Source: Paenibacillus radicis (ex Xue et al. 2023) (lineage in GTDB: Bacteria > Bacillota > Bacilli > Paenibacillales > NBRC-103111). From it: a DNA stretch of 64,000 bases. Position 1 is the stretch's first letter. Each line of letters opens with the position of its first letter. Positions 37,464 through 45,094 of the stretch are shown piece after piece. A program made the position numbers and the translations under genes. The stretch lies in NCBI RefSeq assembly GCF_024722015.1, contig NZ_JANQBD010000001.1:62001-126000 (forward strand), written 5' to 3'. The notes under the pieces were generated by a model. The model made no database searches and had not been told where the DNA came from. It saw nothing but the letters and a program-made list of their open reading frames with translations.

Positions 37464-38321
37464 CTAGTCATCCAACTTCAGAAATCTGGACTGGATTTGT
37501 ACAAGCACGACCAGTATTACCAGAATAGCGATGCCCAAGGTTGAGCCATAGCCAAGGTTATAATTCTGGAAAGCCGTTCCGTACAAGTACTGAACAAGCG
37601 TTAAGGTCGCCGTTCCTGGCCCACCGTTGGTCATGACAAAAATCTGATCGAACACTTGAATCGTGTTAATTAACGTCAAAGTAATAATCATCGAGGTGAT
37701 TGGCTTTAAGAGCGGTAACGTAATACTCATAAATGACTGGATCTTGTTAGCCCCGTCAATTTTTGCAGCCTCATACAATTCCGCAGAAATGTCCTGCAGC
37801 CCGGCAAGATATAGAATCATGTTATATCCCATGTAGGACCATATAGTAACAATAGCCACGGAGAACAGAGCGTATTTATCGCTCGTCAGCCATTCCACAG
37901 GACTTAAGCCAATAGCTTTTAAATAATAATTAAGAATGCCGAAATTGTTATCATACAACCAATTCCATATGATCCCTACAACCGCAGGTATAAGCACATA
38001 CGGGATAATAGCAATTGTCCTGACCGAATTACGAAAGCGTAGCTTTTGATTCAGCAGCACGGCTAGCAGCAGGCTGAGAACGATTAGCGCTGGTAAAGTC
38101 ATTAACAAGAAGGCCAATGTGTTTTTCAAAGAAATATAAAAGTTGGGATCGCGAAATAGCTTTTCGAAATTATTTAAACCCGCAAACGTCGCATTACCTA
38201 CAATATTCCACTTGGTAAAACTGACGAACAACCCTGCCACACTCGGTCCAAAACGAAAGACAACGAATATCAACAAGTAAGGCAATAAAAACAATGCCGC
38301 GACCTTTCCTTGTCTTCTCAT
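37464..38321 (-). CDS. Carbohydrate ABC transporter permease (first)
   Basis: A 285-residue permease of the MalF/UgpA type: MRRQGKVAALFLLPYLLIF, six hydrophobic segments, and EAA loop YEAAKIDGANKIQSFMSITL. The frame is open further upstream to 38423, but the ATG at 38319-38321 has AAAGGG 11 bases before it and gives the usual family start. The 109 bases between the binding-protein stop and this start hold no clear terminator. Partner of the next gene. Confidence 0.92.
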   Translation of the reverse strand: MRRQGKVAALFLLPYLLIFVVFRFGPSVAGLFVSFTKWNIVGNATFAGLNNFEKLFRDPNFYISLKNTLAFLLMTLPALIVLSLLLAVLLNQKLRFRNSVRTIAIIPYVLIPAVVGIIWNWLYDNNFGILNYYLKAIGLSPVEWLTSDKYALFSVAIVTIWSYMGYNMILYLAGLQDISAELYEAAKIDGANKIQSFMSITLPLLKPITSMIITLTLINTIQVFDQIFVMTNGGPGTATLTLVQYLYGTAFQNYNLGYGSTLGIAILVILVVLVQIQSRFLKLDD

Positions 38322-38430
38322 AGAGTCTACAACCCTTTCGCTAAAATACTTAGATGATAGACATAGCCAGCCGCAACCGGCCATGTCCATTATTGCCTTC
38401 ATGTCGCATGTGATACTTGCCAAAAATCTT

Positions 38431-39774
38431 TTACTTGTCAGCCAATATACTTTCCATGTCTTTCTTCAGCTGCTTGGCAATTTCCAAAGTATTCTTATTG
38501 TTTAGAATCGCATCTTGAGCAGCAGTCAGAATCGGGCTCGGAGCCGTGCTTGAGAACAACTGAGCAGATTTCGGATGTGCAGGCAGCAGGAACGCACTGT
38601 TCAAGCTTCCGACAAAAGCATCTCTTCCGACCATTTTCTTAGCCACTTCCATGCCCGCATTACTTGAAGGCAGCTGGCCTGACTTAGCCCAGTCACCGGA
38701 GTTTTTGTCCAGCCATTTAACAAACTCGGCAGCTGCAGCCTTCTTGTTCGGATCTCCTTTTTCATTCAACGGGAACGTCAATATTTCTGCTGCACCCCAT
38801 GCCGCTTGTTTTTCAAACACTTGAGGATACGCTGAGCTTCCCCATTTAAGGTTTGGAGTAGCTTCCAGCTTAGGCATATTCCAAGGACCATCTACGGTCA
38901 TTGCGATTTTTCCGGCAACGAAATCATCCATATTCGATTTCTCGCCTTTTGGAACAACCTTGTACTTGAAGACCAGATCCTGTAAGAAACCAAAAGCTTT
39001 GGCCGCTTTATCCACGTCTATATCCACTTTGGTCATCGTTTCATTAAACGGATTTGCATTTTGCTGATTCATTAAAGCGAAAAATTGATAAAATACATGA
39101 TGATTCATAGCGAAGCCAAGTCCGTATTGCTCAACGTTTTTGTCATCGAATCCGCTTTCATTTGGGTGTTTACCGTTCTTGTCCACAGTCAGCTTTTGAG
39201 CCATGGCAATGAGCTCTTCTCCCGTCTTGGGCGGAGCCGACAAGCCTGCTTTCTCAAATAAATCTTTGTTATAATAAAGACCGTGCATATGCACATCCAA
39301 AGGCACAGCATATTGTTTACCTTTGTAGAACGTACCGCCCCATGCATAATCCGAGTAATCCGCTTTATTCATCTTTACAGTTTCAGCAGTTTTCGGATCA
39401 AGCACACCCATTTCGGTAAATTGACCAAGCTCAAACGGATGCATGGCCAGAACATCAGGCGGATGACCGCTTTTCATCTCCGTAAGGAACTTTGCGAATA
39501 AAGGAGTCCATTGCAATGAAGTGAATTCGACTTGGACTTTGTTCTGCTCTTTATTATATTTGTCAACCAAGCCTTTCATCGTTTCTAAGTCAGGGCCGGT
39601 CCAACCGCCCCAATAATCGATTTTGACCGGTCCACTTGGTGCCGGAGCTGTTGCTGCCGGAGTGTTGGAAGCTGCCGGTTGTGTGCTTGGATTGTTTCCA
39701 CTGCTTTGACACCCCGAGAAAGCTACCATTAGTGCTGCGGATACGAGTAATGTTGGCACCCTTTTTAACGTCAT
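38431..39774 (-). CDS. Carbohydrate ABC transporter substrate-binding lipoprotein
   Basis: Extracytoplasmic sugar-binding protein of 447 residues (SBP_bac_1 type). The leader ends in the lipobox AFSGC, followed by a Ser/Pro/Ala linker and the mature domain from VKIDYWGGWTG. The ATG at 39772-39774 is nine bases after AGGAGG; an ATG at 39795 would place the site inside the gene. It is the first gene of the import operon, behind a TTGAAT-17-TGATAT promoter and a cre site. The fold suits oligosaccharides, the ligand is unknown. Confidence 0.93.
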   Translation of the reverse strand: MTLKRVPTLLVSAALMVAFSGCQSSGNNPSTQPAASNTPAATAPAPSGPVKIDYWGGWTGPDLETMKGLVDKYNKEQNKVQVEFTSLQWTPLFAKFLTEMKSGHPPDVLAMHPFELGQFTEMGVLDPKTAETVKMNKADYSDYAWGGTFYKGKQYAVPLDVHMHGLYYNKDLFEKAGLSAPPKTGEELIAMAQKLTVDKNGKHPNESGFDDKNVEQYGLGFAMNHHVFYQFFALMNQQNANPFNETMTKVDIDVDKAAKAFGFLQDLVFKYKVVPKGEKSNMDDFVAGKIAMTVDGPWNMPKLEATPNLKWGSSAYPQVFEKQAAWGAAEILTFPLNEKGDPNKKAAAAEFVKWLDKNSGDWAKSGQLPSSNAGMEVAKKMVGRDAFVGSLNSAFLLPAHPKSAQLFSSTAPSPILTAAQDAILNNKNTLEIAKQLKKDMESILADK

Positions 39775-39844
39775 ACTTTTTTTCCTCCTAAACATAATTT
39801 ATATATTTCTTAAAGAGCTTCAATTACAGACGAGACACCGTCAA

Positions 39845-39873
39845 ATATCAAAGCTTCTAGTAAGCAGATTCAA
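39845..39873 (-). promoter_or_regulatory. Promoter of the ABC/BNR operon
   Basis: -35 TTGAAT (39868-39873), 17-base spacer, -10 TGATAT (39845-39850), read on the minus strand, 70 bases before the binding-protein gene. Confidence 0.6.
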
Positions 39874-39894
39874 TAGACTGCGTCAGACAAGACA

Positions 39895-39908
39895 TGTAAG
39901 CGTTGTCT
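39895..39908 (-). promoter_or_regulatory. cre site upstream of the ABC operon promoter
   Basis: TGTAAGCGTTGTCT, 13 of 14 matches to the CcpA consensus, centred about 28 bases upstream of the -35 box. An inverted repeat GACAAGA with TCTTGTC flanks it (about 39888-39918). Carbon catabolite control is likely. Confidence 0.6.
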
Positions 39909-39937
39909 TTCTTGTCCGGAATAGCGGAGCGCTTATT

Positions 39938-40957
39938 CTACTTATAGCCTCCGCAAGATTGCCTTATTTCCAAATGAGTTTCAAACAGATGTGAAACCGT
40001 CGAGTTGGACTTATGCTGCATTAAGTTGGTTAACTGCTTCACACATTCACTCGCCATTTTTTCTACAGGAAGATGAACCGTTGTTAGCGGTGGAATCGTA
40101 AAACGTGTCACTTCATCGTCGTCATGGCCTACGATCTCGATATCTTTCGGTACCCTGATTCCCACTTCATTCAGTGCCATCAGAGCCCCAACTGACATTT
40201 GATCGCTGATTACGAAAATTGCTGAAGGCAATTCACCCTCTTGTTCCATCAAAATCCGTATCGCTTCATATCCGCCCTCTTCCGAGAAGTCCGAATAGAC
40301 GAGATGCTGCTCAGCTATTGCCAGTGCCAATTCACCGGCTTTCGCCATAAAGCCTTCTTTACGAAGTCGAATCGCTTTGGACGATACATTCGGAACGATC
40401 ACTCCAACCCGGCTGTGTCCACGGCTTGCAAACAGCATCGCCACGTTCTCCCCTGACTTAAAGCTGTCGACATTCACATAAGAATATTTAGTCGAGCTTC
40501 GCTGGTACAATACGATAGGAACGAGCAGATTGGCCTGATCCAAAAATTCCTCGTCCTGTTCTGTAGGGTTAGCGATAATGGCCCCATTGAACCGCGTTCC
40601 TGTCAGCAAGCTCCGAACCTCGCACAGCCTCGTTCCTACATAAGGCTGAATCATAAGCTCGTATTCCTCTTCCAAACAAGTGAATGAATCTTGAATCCCC
40701 TTTAATACTCGACTGATCAAAGCCGTACGAGTATCAAGAGCCCAGAACAAGGCAATGATCGGTAATACCGTCTCTCCACCGCTGCGTAAACGTCTGGCTG
40801 ATATATTGGGCTGGTAGTTCACTTGCCTGGCAACCTCGATTATTTTTTGCTGTGTGGCTGCGGAAATCCGATATTGATCGCCTTTACCGTTAAGCACCAT
40901 AGAAGCCGTACCCTGAGATACGTTCGCAAGCTGGGCAATCTCCTTTACGCTAGCCAT
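39938..40957 (-). CDS. LacI family transcriptional regulator, copy 1
   Basis: A 339-residue LacI/GalR repressor. The N-terminal helix-turn-helix (VKEIAQLANVSQGTASMVLNGKG) and hinge (ISARRLRSGGE) precede a periplasmic-binding-like effector domain (about residues 65-335; GHDDDEVTRFTIPPLTTVHLP). It is closely similar along its whole length to the next gene upstream. It lies directly upstream of the ABC operon and is the likely regulator of it. Its own promoter TTGACA-17-TATGAT is followed at once by a 13-base tandem operator array, indicating autorepression. Confidence 0.93.
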   Translation of the reverse strand: MASVKEIAQLANVSQGTASMVLNGKGDQYRISAATQQKIIEVARQVNYQPNISARRLRSGGETVLPIIALFWALDTRTALISRVLKGIQDSFTCLEEEYELMIQPYVGTRLCEVRSLLTGTRFNGAIIANPTEQDEEFLDQANLLVPIVLYQRSSTKYSYVNVDSFKSGENVAMLFASRGHSRVGVIVPNVSSKAIRLRKEGFMAKAGELALAIAEQHLVYSDFSEEGGYEAIRILMEQEGELPSAIFVISDQMSVGALMALNEVGIRVPKDIEIVGHDDDEVTRFTIPPLTTVHLPVEKMASECVKQLTNLMQHKSNSTVSHLFETHLEIRQSCGGYK

Positions 40958-40983
40958 AATTCACTCTCCACTTTTAGCTGAAT

Positions 40984-41028
40984 CGTTATGCTAATACGTT
41001 TTGCTAAAACGTTATGCTAATACGTTAT
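40984..41028. promoter_or_regulatory. 13-base tandem operator array of LacI copy 1
   Basis: Three and a half tandem units of a 13-base repeat, CGTTATGCTAATA, CGTTTTGCTAAAA, CGTTATGCTAATA, then CGTTA. Each unit junction forms a palindrome; the middle one, ACGTTTTGCTAAAACGT (40996-41012), is perfect. The array covers the expected transcription start. Confidence 0.8.
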
Positions 41029-41029
41029 T

Positions 41030-41058
41030 ATCATATTTTACAATTCTTTCCCTGTCAA
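41030..41058 (-). promoter_or_regulatory. Sigma-A promoter of LacI copy 1
   Basis: -35 TTGACA (41053-41058), 17-base spacer, -10 TATGAT (41030-41035), minus strand. The operator array begins right at the -10 box. Confidence 0.85.
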
Positions 41059-41133
41059 CATTTTTATTTTTGATGCTCACTTTTTTTGAAAATGCACTAA
41101 CCGGTATCAATCCGATTCTTTGGGGAGAAACGG

Positions 41134-41158
41134 AAAAAACCTGGCCGATGGCCAGGTT
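41134..41158 (-). terminator. Terminator of LacI copy 2
   Basis: Nine-base perfect stem AACCTGGCC (41138-41146) with GGCCAGGTT (41150-41158), loop three bases, then a T run on the minus strand. It isolates the two lacI-type genes from each other. Confidence 0.9.
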
Positions 41159-41192
41159 CATGTCAAATTAAGTGCCTATATTCAAACCCATT

Positions 41193-42212
41193 CTATTTAA
41201 AGTTTCCACAGGACATTCGCGTAACTATATGTGTATCAAATACTTTACTTGTCGGTGTAGTTATTCTATGATGCATCATTTCGACCAGCATGTTCACACA
41301 TTCGCCTGCCATTTCCTCAACCGGCAAATGTACAGTCGATAAGGTAGGGATTGTAAATTGGGCGACCTCATCATCGTCATGCCCTATGATCTCGATATCA
41401 TCAGGTACCTTTTTGCCTGCTTCATTCAGTCCCATCAAGGCTCCGACAGCCATGCGATCACTGAGGATAAAAAGCGCAGAAGGCAGGTTCGAACTATTTT
41501 CAAGCAAGCTCTGTATGGCCTCGTAGCCGCCGTTTTCTGAAAAATTGAAGCTTACAACATGGGACGGCGACACCTCCAACCCGAGCGCTGCAGCTTCCTT
41601 CAAAAAGCCTTGCTTGCGAAGGAGAATGGCTTGCGACGATACATCCGGCACAATGATCCCCGCTTGACGATGTCCCCGGTTTGCCAATAATTTCGCAACC
41701 TCCTCCCCAGTCTTATATCCATCGACATTCACCGTGCAATATTTGGATGAGCTTCTTTGATACAAGACGACTGGCACATTTAAACTGGCTTGATGCAGAA
41801 ACTTCTCATCCTCTTCGGTCGAGTTGGCAATGATCGCCCCGTTAAATCGTGTACCCGTGACCAAACCCCGTACCTCACTCAATTTCGAGCCTACATATGG
41901 TTGAATAAGCAGCTCGTATTCTCCCTCAATCGTAGCAAGCGTGAGCTGTACTCCTTTCAAAAACCGGCTGATCAATGCTGTGCGCGTATCCAACGCCCAA
42001 AACAACGCAATGATCGGAAGTACCGTTTCACCGCCACTGCGCAGACGTCTTGCCGAAATATTAGGCTGATAGTTCAACTCCCTGGCAGCCTCAAATATTT
42101 TTTGCTGTGTACTCGTGGAAATCCTGTATTGTTCCCCCTTCCCGTTAAGTACGATAGAGGCTGTACCTTGCGATACATTCGCTAATCGTGCGATTTCTTT
42201 AATACTCGACAT
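41193..42212 (-). CDS. LacI family transcriptional regulator, copy 2
   Basis: A 339-residue paralogue of copy 1, same length and readily aligned without gaps: SSIKEIARLANVSQGTASIV, the shared run SGGETVLPIIALFWALDTRT, and GHDDDEVAQFTIPTLSTVHLP. The recognition helices differ at only a few positions. It ends in its own terminator. The promoter is TTGATT-16-TATGAT, and downstream of it stands an inverted repeat ATAGTAA/TTACTAT rather than the 13-base array of copy 1, so the two may answer to different sites. The pair looks like a tandem duplication followed by divergence. Confidence 0.93.
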   Translation of the reverse strand: MSSIKEIARLANVSQGTASIVLNGKGEQYRISTSTQQKIFEAARELNYQPNISARRLRSGGETVLPIIALFWALDTRTALISRFLKGVQLTLATIEGEYELLIQPYVGSKLSEVRGLVTGTRFNGAIIANSTEEDEKFLHQASLNVPVVLYQRSSSKYCTVNVDGYKTGEEVAKLLANRGHRQAGIIVPDVSSQAILLRKQGFLKEAAALGLEVSPSHVVSFNFSENGGYEAIQSLLENSSNLPSALFILSDRMAVGALMGLNEAGKKVPDDIEIIGHDDDEVAQFTIPTLSTVHLPVEEMAGECVNMLVEMMHHRITTPTSKVFDTHIVTRMSCGNFK

Positions 42213-42239
42213 CCAGGTAACACCTCAATCCTTATAGTA

Positions 42240-42270
42240 ATAGTAAGATTTCAAACCTCTTATTTACTAT
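42240..42270. promoter_or_regulatory. Inverted repeat in the LacI copy 2 leader
   Basis: ATAGTAA (42240-42246) and TTACTAT (42264-42270) just downstream of the -10 box TATGAT. It could be an operator; which protein binds is unknown. Confidence 0.4.
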
Positions 42271-42329
42271 CATAATCAATTTTCCGATAGAATCAAACTT
42301 GGCTCACATTGATGCCCGTAAATCAGTAA

Positions 42330-42395
42330 CAAAAAAACATCCAAAACCGCACCACTTTAAAATAATGTGAGCGAATTAAGGATGTTTTTGTTGAA
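42330..42395 (-). terminator. Possible terminator of the DGQHR gene pair
   Basis: Stem AAAAACATCC with GGATGTTTTT around a 37-base loop, then T-rich sequence on the minus strand. The long loop weakens the call. Confidence 0.5.
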
Positions 42396-42419
42396 TATTC
42401 CAAACCAAATTATGTCTTA

Positions 42420-43592
42420 CTAAGCCGTAGACGCCTCGTCACCTGTTGACTCCCCATGCAGCTCTTGGAAAAGCTGTACCAGCTTGCCATGCTTGCGCAG
42501 AGATTTCTCATGAATCAGATTTAGCTTGCCGTTATCCAATGTTCCGAAGCGCTCGATCAAGTGTTCATTCTCCTGAGTCCAATCGAAGCCCTCGAAGATG
42601 CTCAGACATGATGTCCAATTTTTCGTATATTTGCCATCCTTAAACAAGTGGCCATTTGCATACAAAGCAATACTTTCCTGCATAGCCCGACTGGCGGAGC
42701 TATACTGCGGAAGGCCCGGCTGCTCCGGCATCAAAGGCAGCAATGTACTGTAGAACTGATGCAAAATCTCCGTGTACGTGGACGGATCCTGACGAATTTT
42801 GCGAGCCAGCTCGTAGGACGGCTGCATTTTACCAGTAAACAGCATGGTTGCCGTTGAATACAACCAGCTAAAGGAAGTAAAGTTTTTGTTATACGAAGTC
42901 AGGTTTGCACGGCGTTCCACGCCTGCGCCTTTAAGGAAGACGTTGTGATCGACCACCTGTTGAATAACAAGATTCAATGGATCGATACTATCGAAGGAAT
43001 GGCCCAGCTCCTTGCTCACCAGCTGTACCTTCGAGTTAATGTCGCCAAACAGCTGCTTCTCTTCTTCTTCGCTCAGACCAATATATATTTGCACGGCCAG
43101 TTCGCTCTCCATCAATTCAAGGCGACGGCGCTCGATTTGTTCTACAAGGCCCTGCATTTGTTCAAGCTCCAGCTTCAGCTCTTCATTCTCGGGAGACCTG
43201 CGCTGCTTGATCGTCAAAACGGATACCTTTTTCTCATGACTGCGTACTTCCTTCAGCATTTGCTCGTTTACATAGCCCAATGCCAAAATCCGATGCTGTC
43301 CGTCCAAAATACTAAGCTTGGAGCCAGGACGCAAAAACAATCCCTTCTCCATCTTTGCTAATGAACTCACTTCACGCAGGGATAGCGTCACAGGTCCGAA
43401 AAATACGCGATCCAGCTCGCGCTCCTGCAAATAGTTGGAAATTTTACGGCGCTGTCCTCCGCTTAGCTTACGCTGAACCATCGGATCGATCGATGTGTAA
43501 TTCAGCAAATCCTGTACTTGTATTGCCACCGTTGCTAACCCGAATTTTTCGCAAAACGGGTGAATTGTCATATTTAAGCAAAGTCCATCCAT
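42420..43592 (-). CDS. DGQHR-domain protein (DndB-like), second of pair
   Basis: A 390-residue protein with the motif LDGQHRILAL (about residue 97) that defines DndB-like DGQHR proteins, a family with a ParB-like fold. A second family mark is EKQLFGDINSKVQLVSKELG. A central segment (about 120-165) is a charged coiled coil. Its ATG shares one base with the stop of the upstream paralogue (TAATG) and GGAGG lies ten bases before it, so translation is coupled. DndB represses DNA phosphorothioation genes in dnd systems, but no dndA, C, D or E is nearby. Function here is unknown. Confidence 0.75.
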   Translation of the reverse strand: MDGLCLNMTIHPFCEKFGLATVAIQVQDLLNYTSIDPMVQRKLSGGQRRKISNYLQERELDRVFFGPVTLSLREVSSLAKMEKGLFLRPGSKLSILDGQHRILALGYVNEQMLKEVRSHEKKVSVLTIKQRRSPENEELKLELEQMQGLVEQIERRRLELMESELAVQIYIGLSEEEEKQLFGDINSKVQLVSKELGHSFDSIDPLNLVIQQVVDHNVFLKGAGVERRANLTSYNKNFTSFSWLYSTATMLFTGKMQPSYELARKIRQDPSTYTEILHQFYSTLLPLMPEQPGLPQYSSASRAMQESIALYANGHLFKDGKYTKNWTSCLSIFEGFDWTQENEHLIERFGTLDNGKLNLIHEKSLRKHGKLVQLFQELHGESTGDEASTA

Positions 43593-44728
43593 TAGCCGGC
43601 GTCCTCCTTATCACGAATCAGAAACAGATGATGCTCCTGATAGAAGTCTTTGATATACTGGTAAGCTTTGACTATACGTGAGCGTCTTGGCAATCTGTCC
43701 TTTTCATCTCCCGAATAAATCCCGTTCCAATCAATGTGAGGCAAAATTTTCATTGAATACTCAAGCGCATACCGATTGAACGTACCTGTTTTGACCACTT
43801 CATCATGAAAGAACATCGCCAGTGCAATCTGGATATTTTCCGTCCAGCACTGCTCGCCTTTTACCGGGTCCGGTAAATATCTCAGGAGAGTATCGAAGTA
43901 AAAGGAAGCCAGCTTTTGATGCTCCTCAACTTCTTTATCCTCGAAATAGTAGCCGTTGTTGCGGGCAGCCGATTTCAGGCGGCCTTCGAACAAACCAGCC
44001 AAAATTTCCACAAGCAGATGATAGGAAAATAAAAACTCGGGCCCTTTACCACGTTCCGTAAACATATCTACGGATATTTGCTTCATCGCTGGATCCTGTT
44101 CAGCCAATTGGGTCGCCAGCACATGGTAAAATCTTCTTTGCTCTCTAAGAACCGCAAGATTACCGCCGATTTTACGCGGAAGCTTGTTAATATCCGAGAA
44201 CAATTGACGTTCTTGTCGGGAATTGATGTCCAAATAGATCATCGTAGATACAGGGAAGGTGTACAGCTTGCTCAGCTTAGCTGTAATTTCTTCCATTCGC
44301 TCGTATTCCCTGCGGTCCTTGGCCCGCGCCATGTTGCTTTGCAATGTTTCCATTAATCTGCGGAAAGCTGCCAAACGATGCTGTCCATCGACCACATACA
44401 GCTTTTCAATGGCTTGTAAGCGGTATACCTTTTGCTCTTCATCATACTCACCGGCACCTCTAGCCGATAAAATTAAACCCGGAAAATAAATGCCTTGATT
44501 GTGATCCAGAAAAAGCATGATGTAATCCATGAGCTTGGAAAGATTTTGTGGAACAATGGAACGCTGTACTTCCAAATCGACTTCATAAATGGAAAATAGT
44601 TTACTCATAGGCAACGTTGTGGAAAGAGTTGCTTGCCCGAATGTTCTTGAAGCTACACCGGGAATTTCAATGTACGAAGATGCTTTTTGCTCCGCCAGCA
44701 GTTCTGACAGAGAAGATATTGGATCCAT
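43592..44728 (-). CDS. DGQHR-domain protein (DndB-like), first of pair
   Basis: A 378-residue paralogue of the overlapping downstream gene. It has VVDGQHRLAAF (about residue 115) and RQLFSDINKLPRKIGGNLAV, the second conserved stretch, plus a charged coiled-coil-like region near 130-155. No signal or membrane segment. The ATG follows AAGGAGG. A -10 box TATAAT lies at 44798-44803 on the minus strand. The two form a closed two-gene operon. Involvement in DNA modification or defence is a guess from family only. Confidence 0.75.
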   Translation of the reverse strand: MDPISSLSELLAEQKASSYIEIPGVASRTFGQATLSTTLPMSKLFSIYEVDLEVQRSIVPQNLSKLMDYIMLFLDHNQGIYFPGLILSARGAGEYDEEQKVYRLQAIEKLYVVDGQHRLAAFRRLMETLQSNMARAKDRREYERMEEITAKLSKLYTFPVSTMIYLDINSRQERQLFSDINKLPRKIGGNLAVLREQRRFYHVLATQLAEQDPAMKQISVDMFTERGKGPEFLFSYHLLVEILAGLFEGRLKSAARNNGYYFEDKEVEEHQKLASFYFDTLLRYLPDPVKGEQCWTENIQIALAMFFHDEVVKTGTFNRYALEYSMKILPHIDWNGIYSGDEKDRLPRRSRIVKAYQYIKDFYQEHHLFLIRDKEDAG

Positions 44729-44934
44729 TACTTATGTCCTCCTTAAATATTCATTCACTCTCTAGAGATAGTACTATAAATAGGTTCATATAGTTCCATT
44801 ATACACCGAATATCCACGAAACATTCAAATTATAGGATAATATTACAAGTGACAAATCAAATAATTCTCCAAGTTTGTCCATTTTCCTTTGTCGTTTTAC
44901 ATAAAAATAAAAATTTTCCATCTGAATAGCAACA

Positions 44935-44972
44935 AATAGTCCAGCGCCTACTTCTAGGTCGTCAGGACTATT
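44935..44972. repeat. Hairpin in the 44729-45094 gap
   Basis: Inverted repeat AATAGTCC (44935-44942) and GGACTATT (44965-44972) with further partial pairing inside. No T run follows, so it is not a clear terminator. The rest of this 366-base gap, which is AT-rich, holds only the promoter region of the DGQHR pair and nothing else I recognise. Confidence 0.5.
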
Positions 44973-45094
44973 AGATTGCATTGCGTTATTTTCAGTGCCA
45001 ATACCTGACCCCGAGCTATCCTTGTGAAAGCTTTTTTGTTTCGTAATGGCTTCGTGAATCCGTTCAACTTTTCAAATTCCGGCAAGCTTTACAG

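Noticed and set aside
44799..44981. Minus-strand frame of 60 codons upstream of the DGQHR pair
   Set aside because: No ribosome binding site; it overlaps the promoter region and a hairpin.
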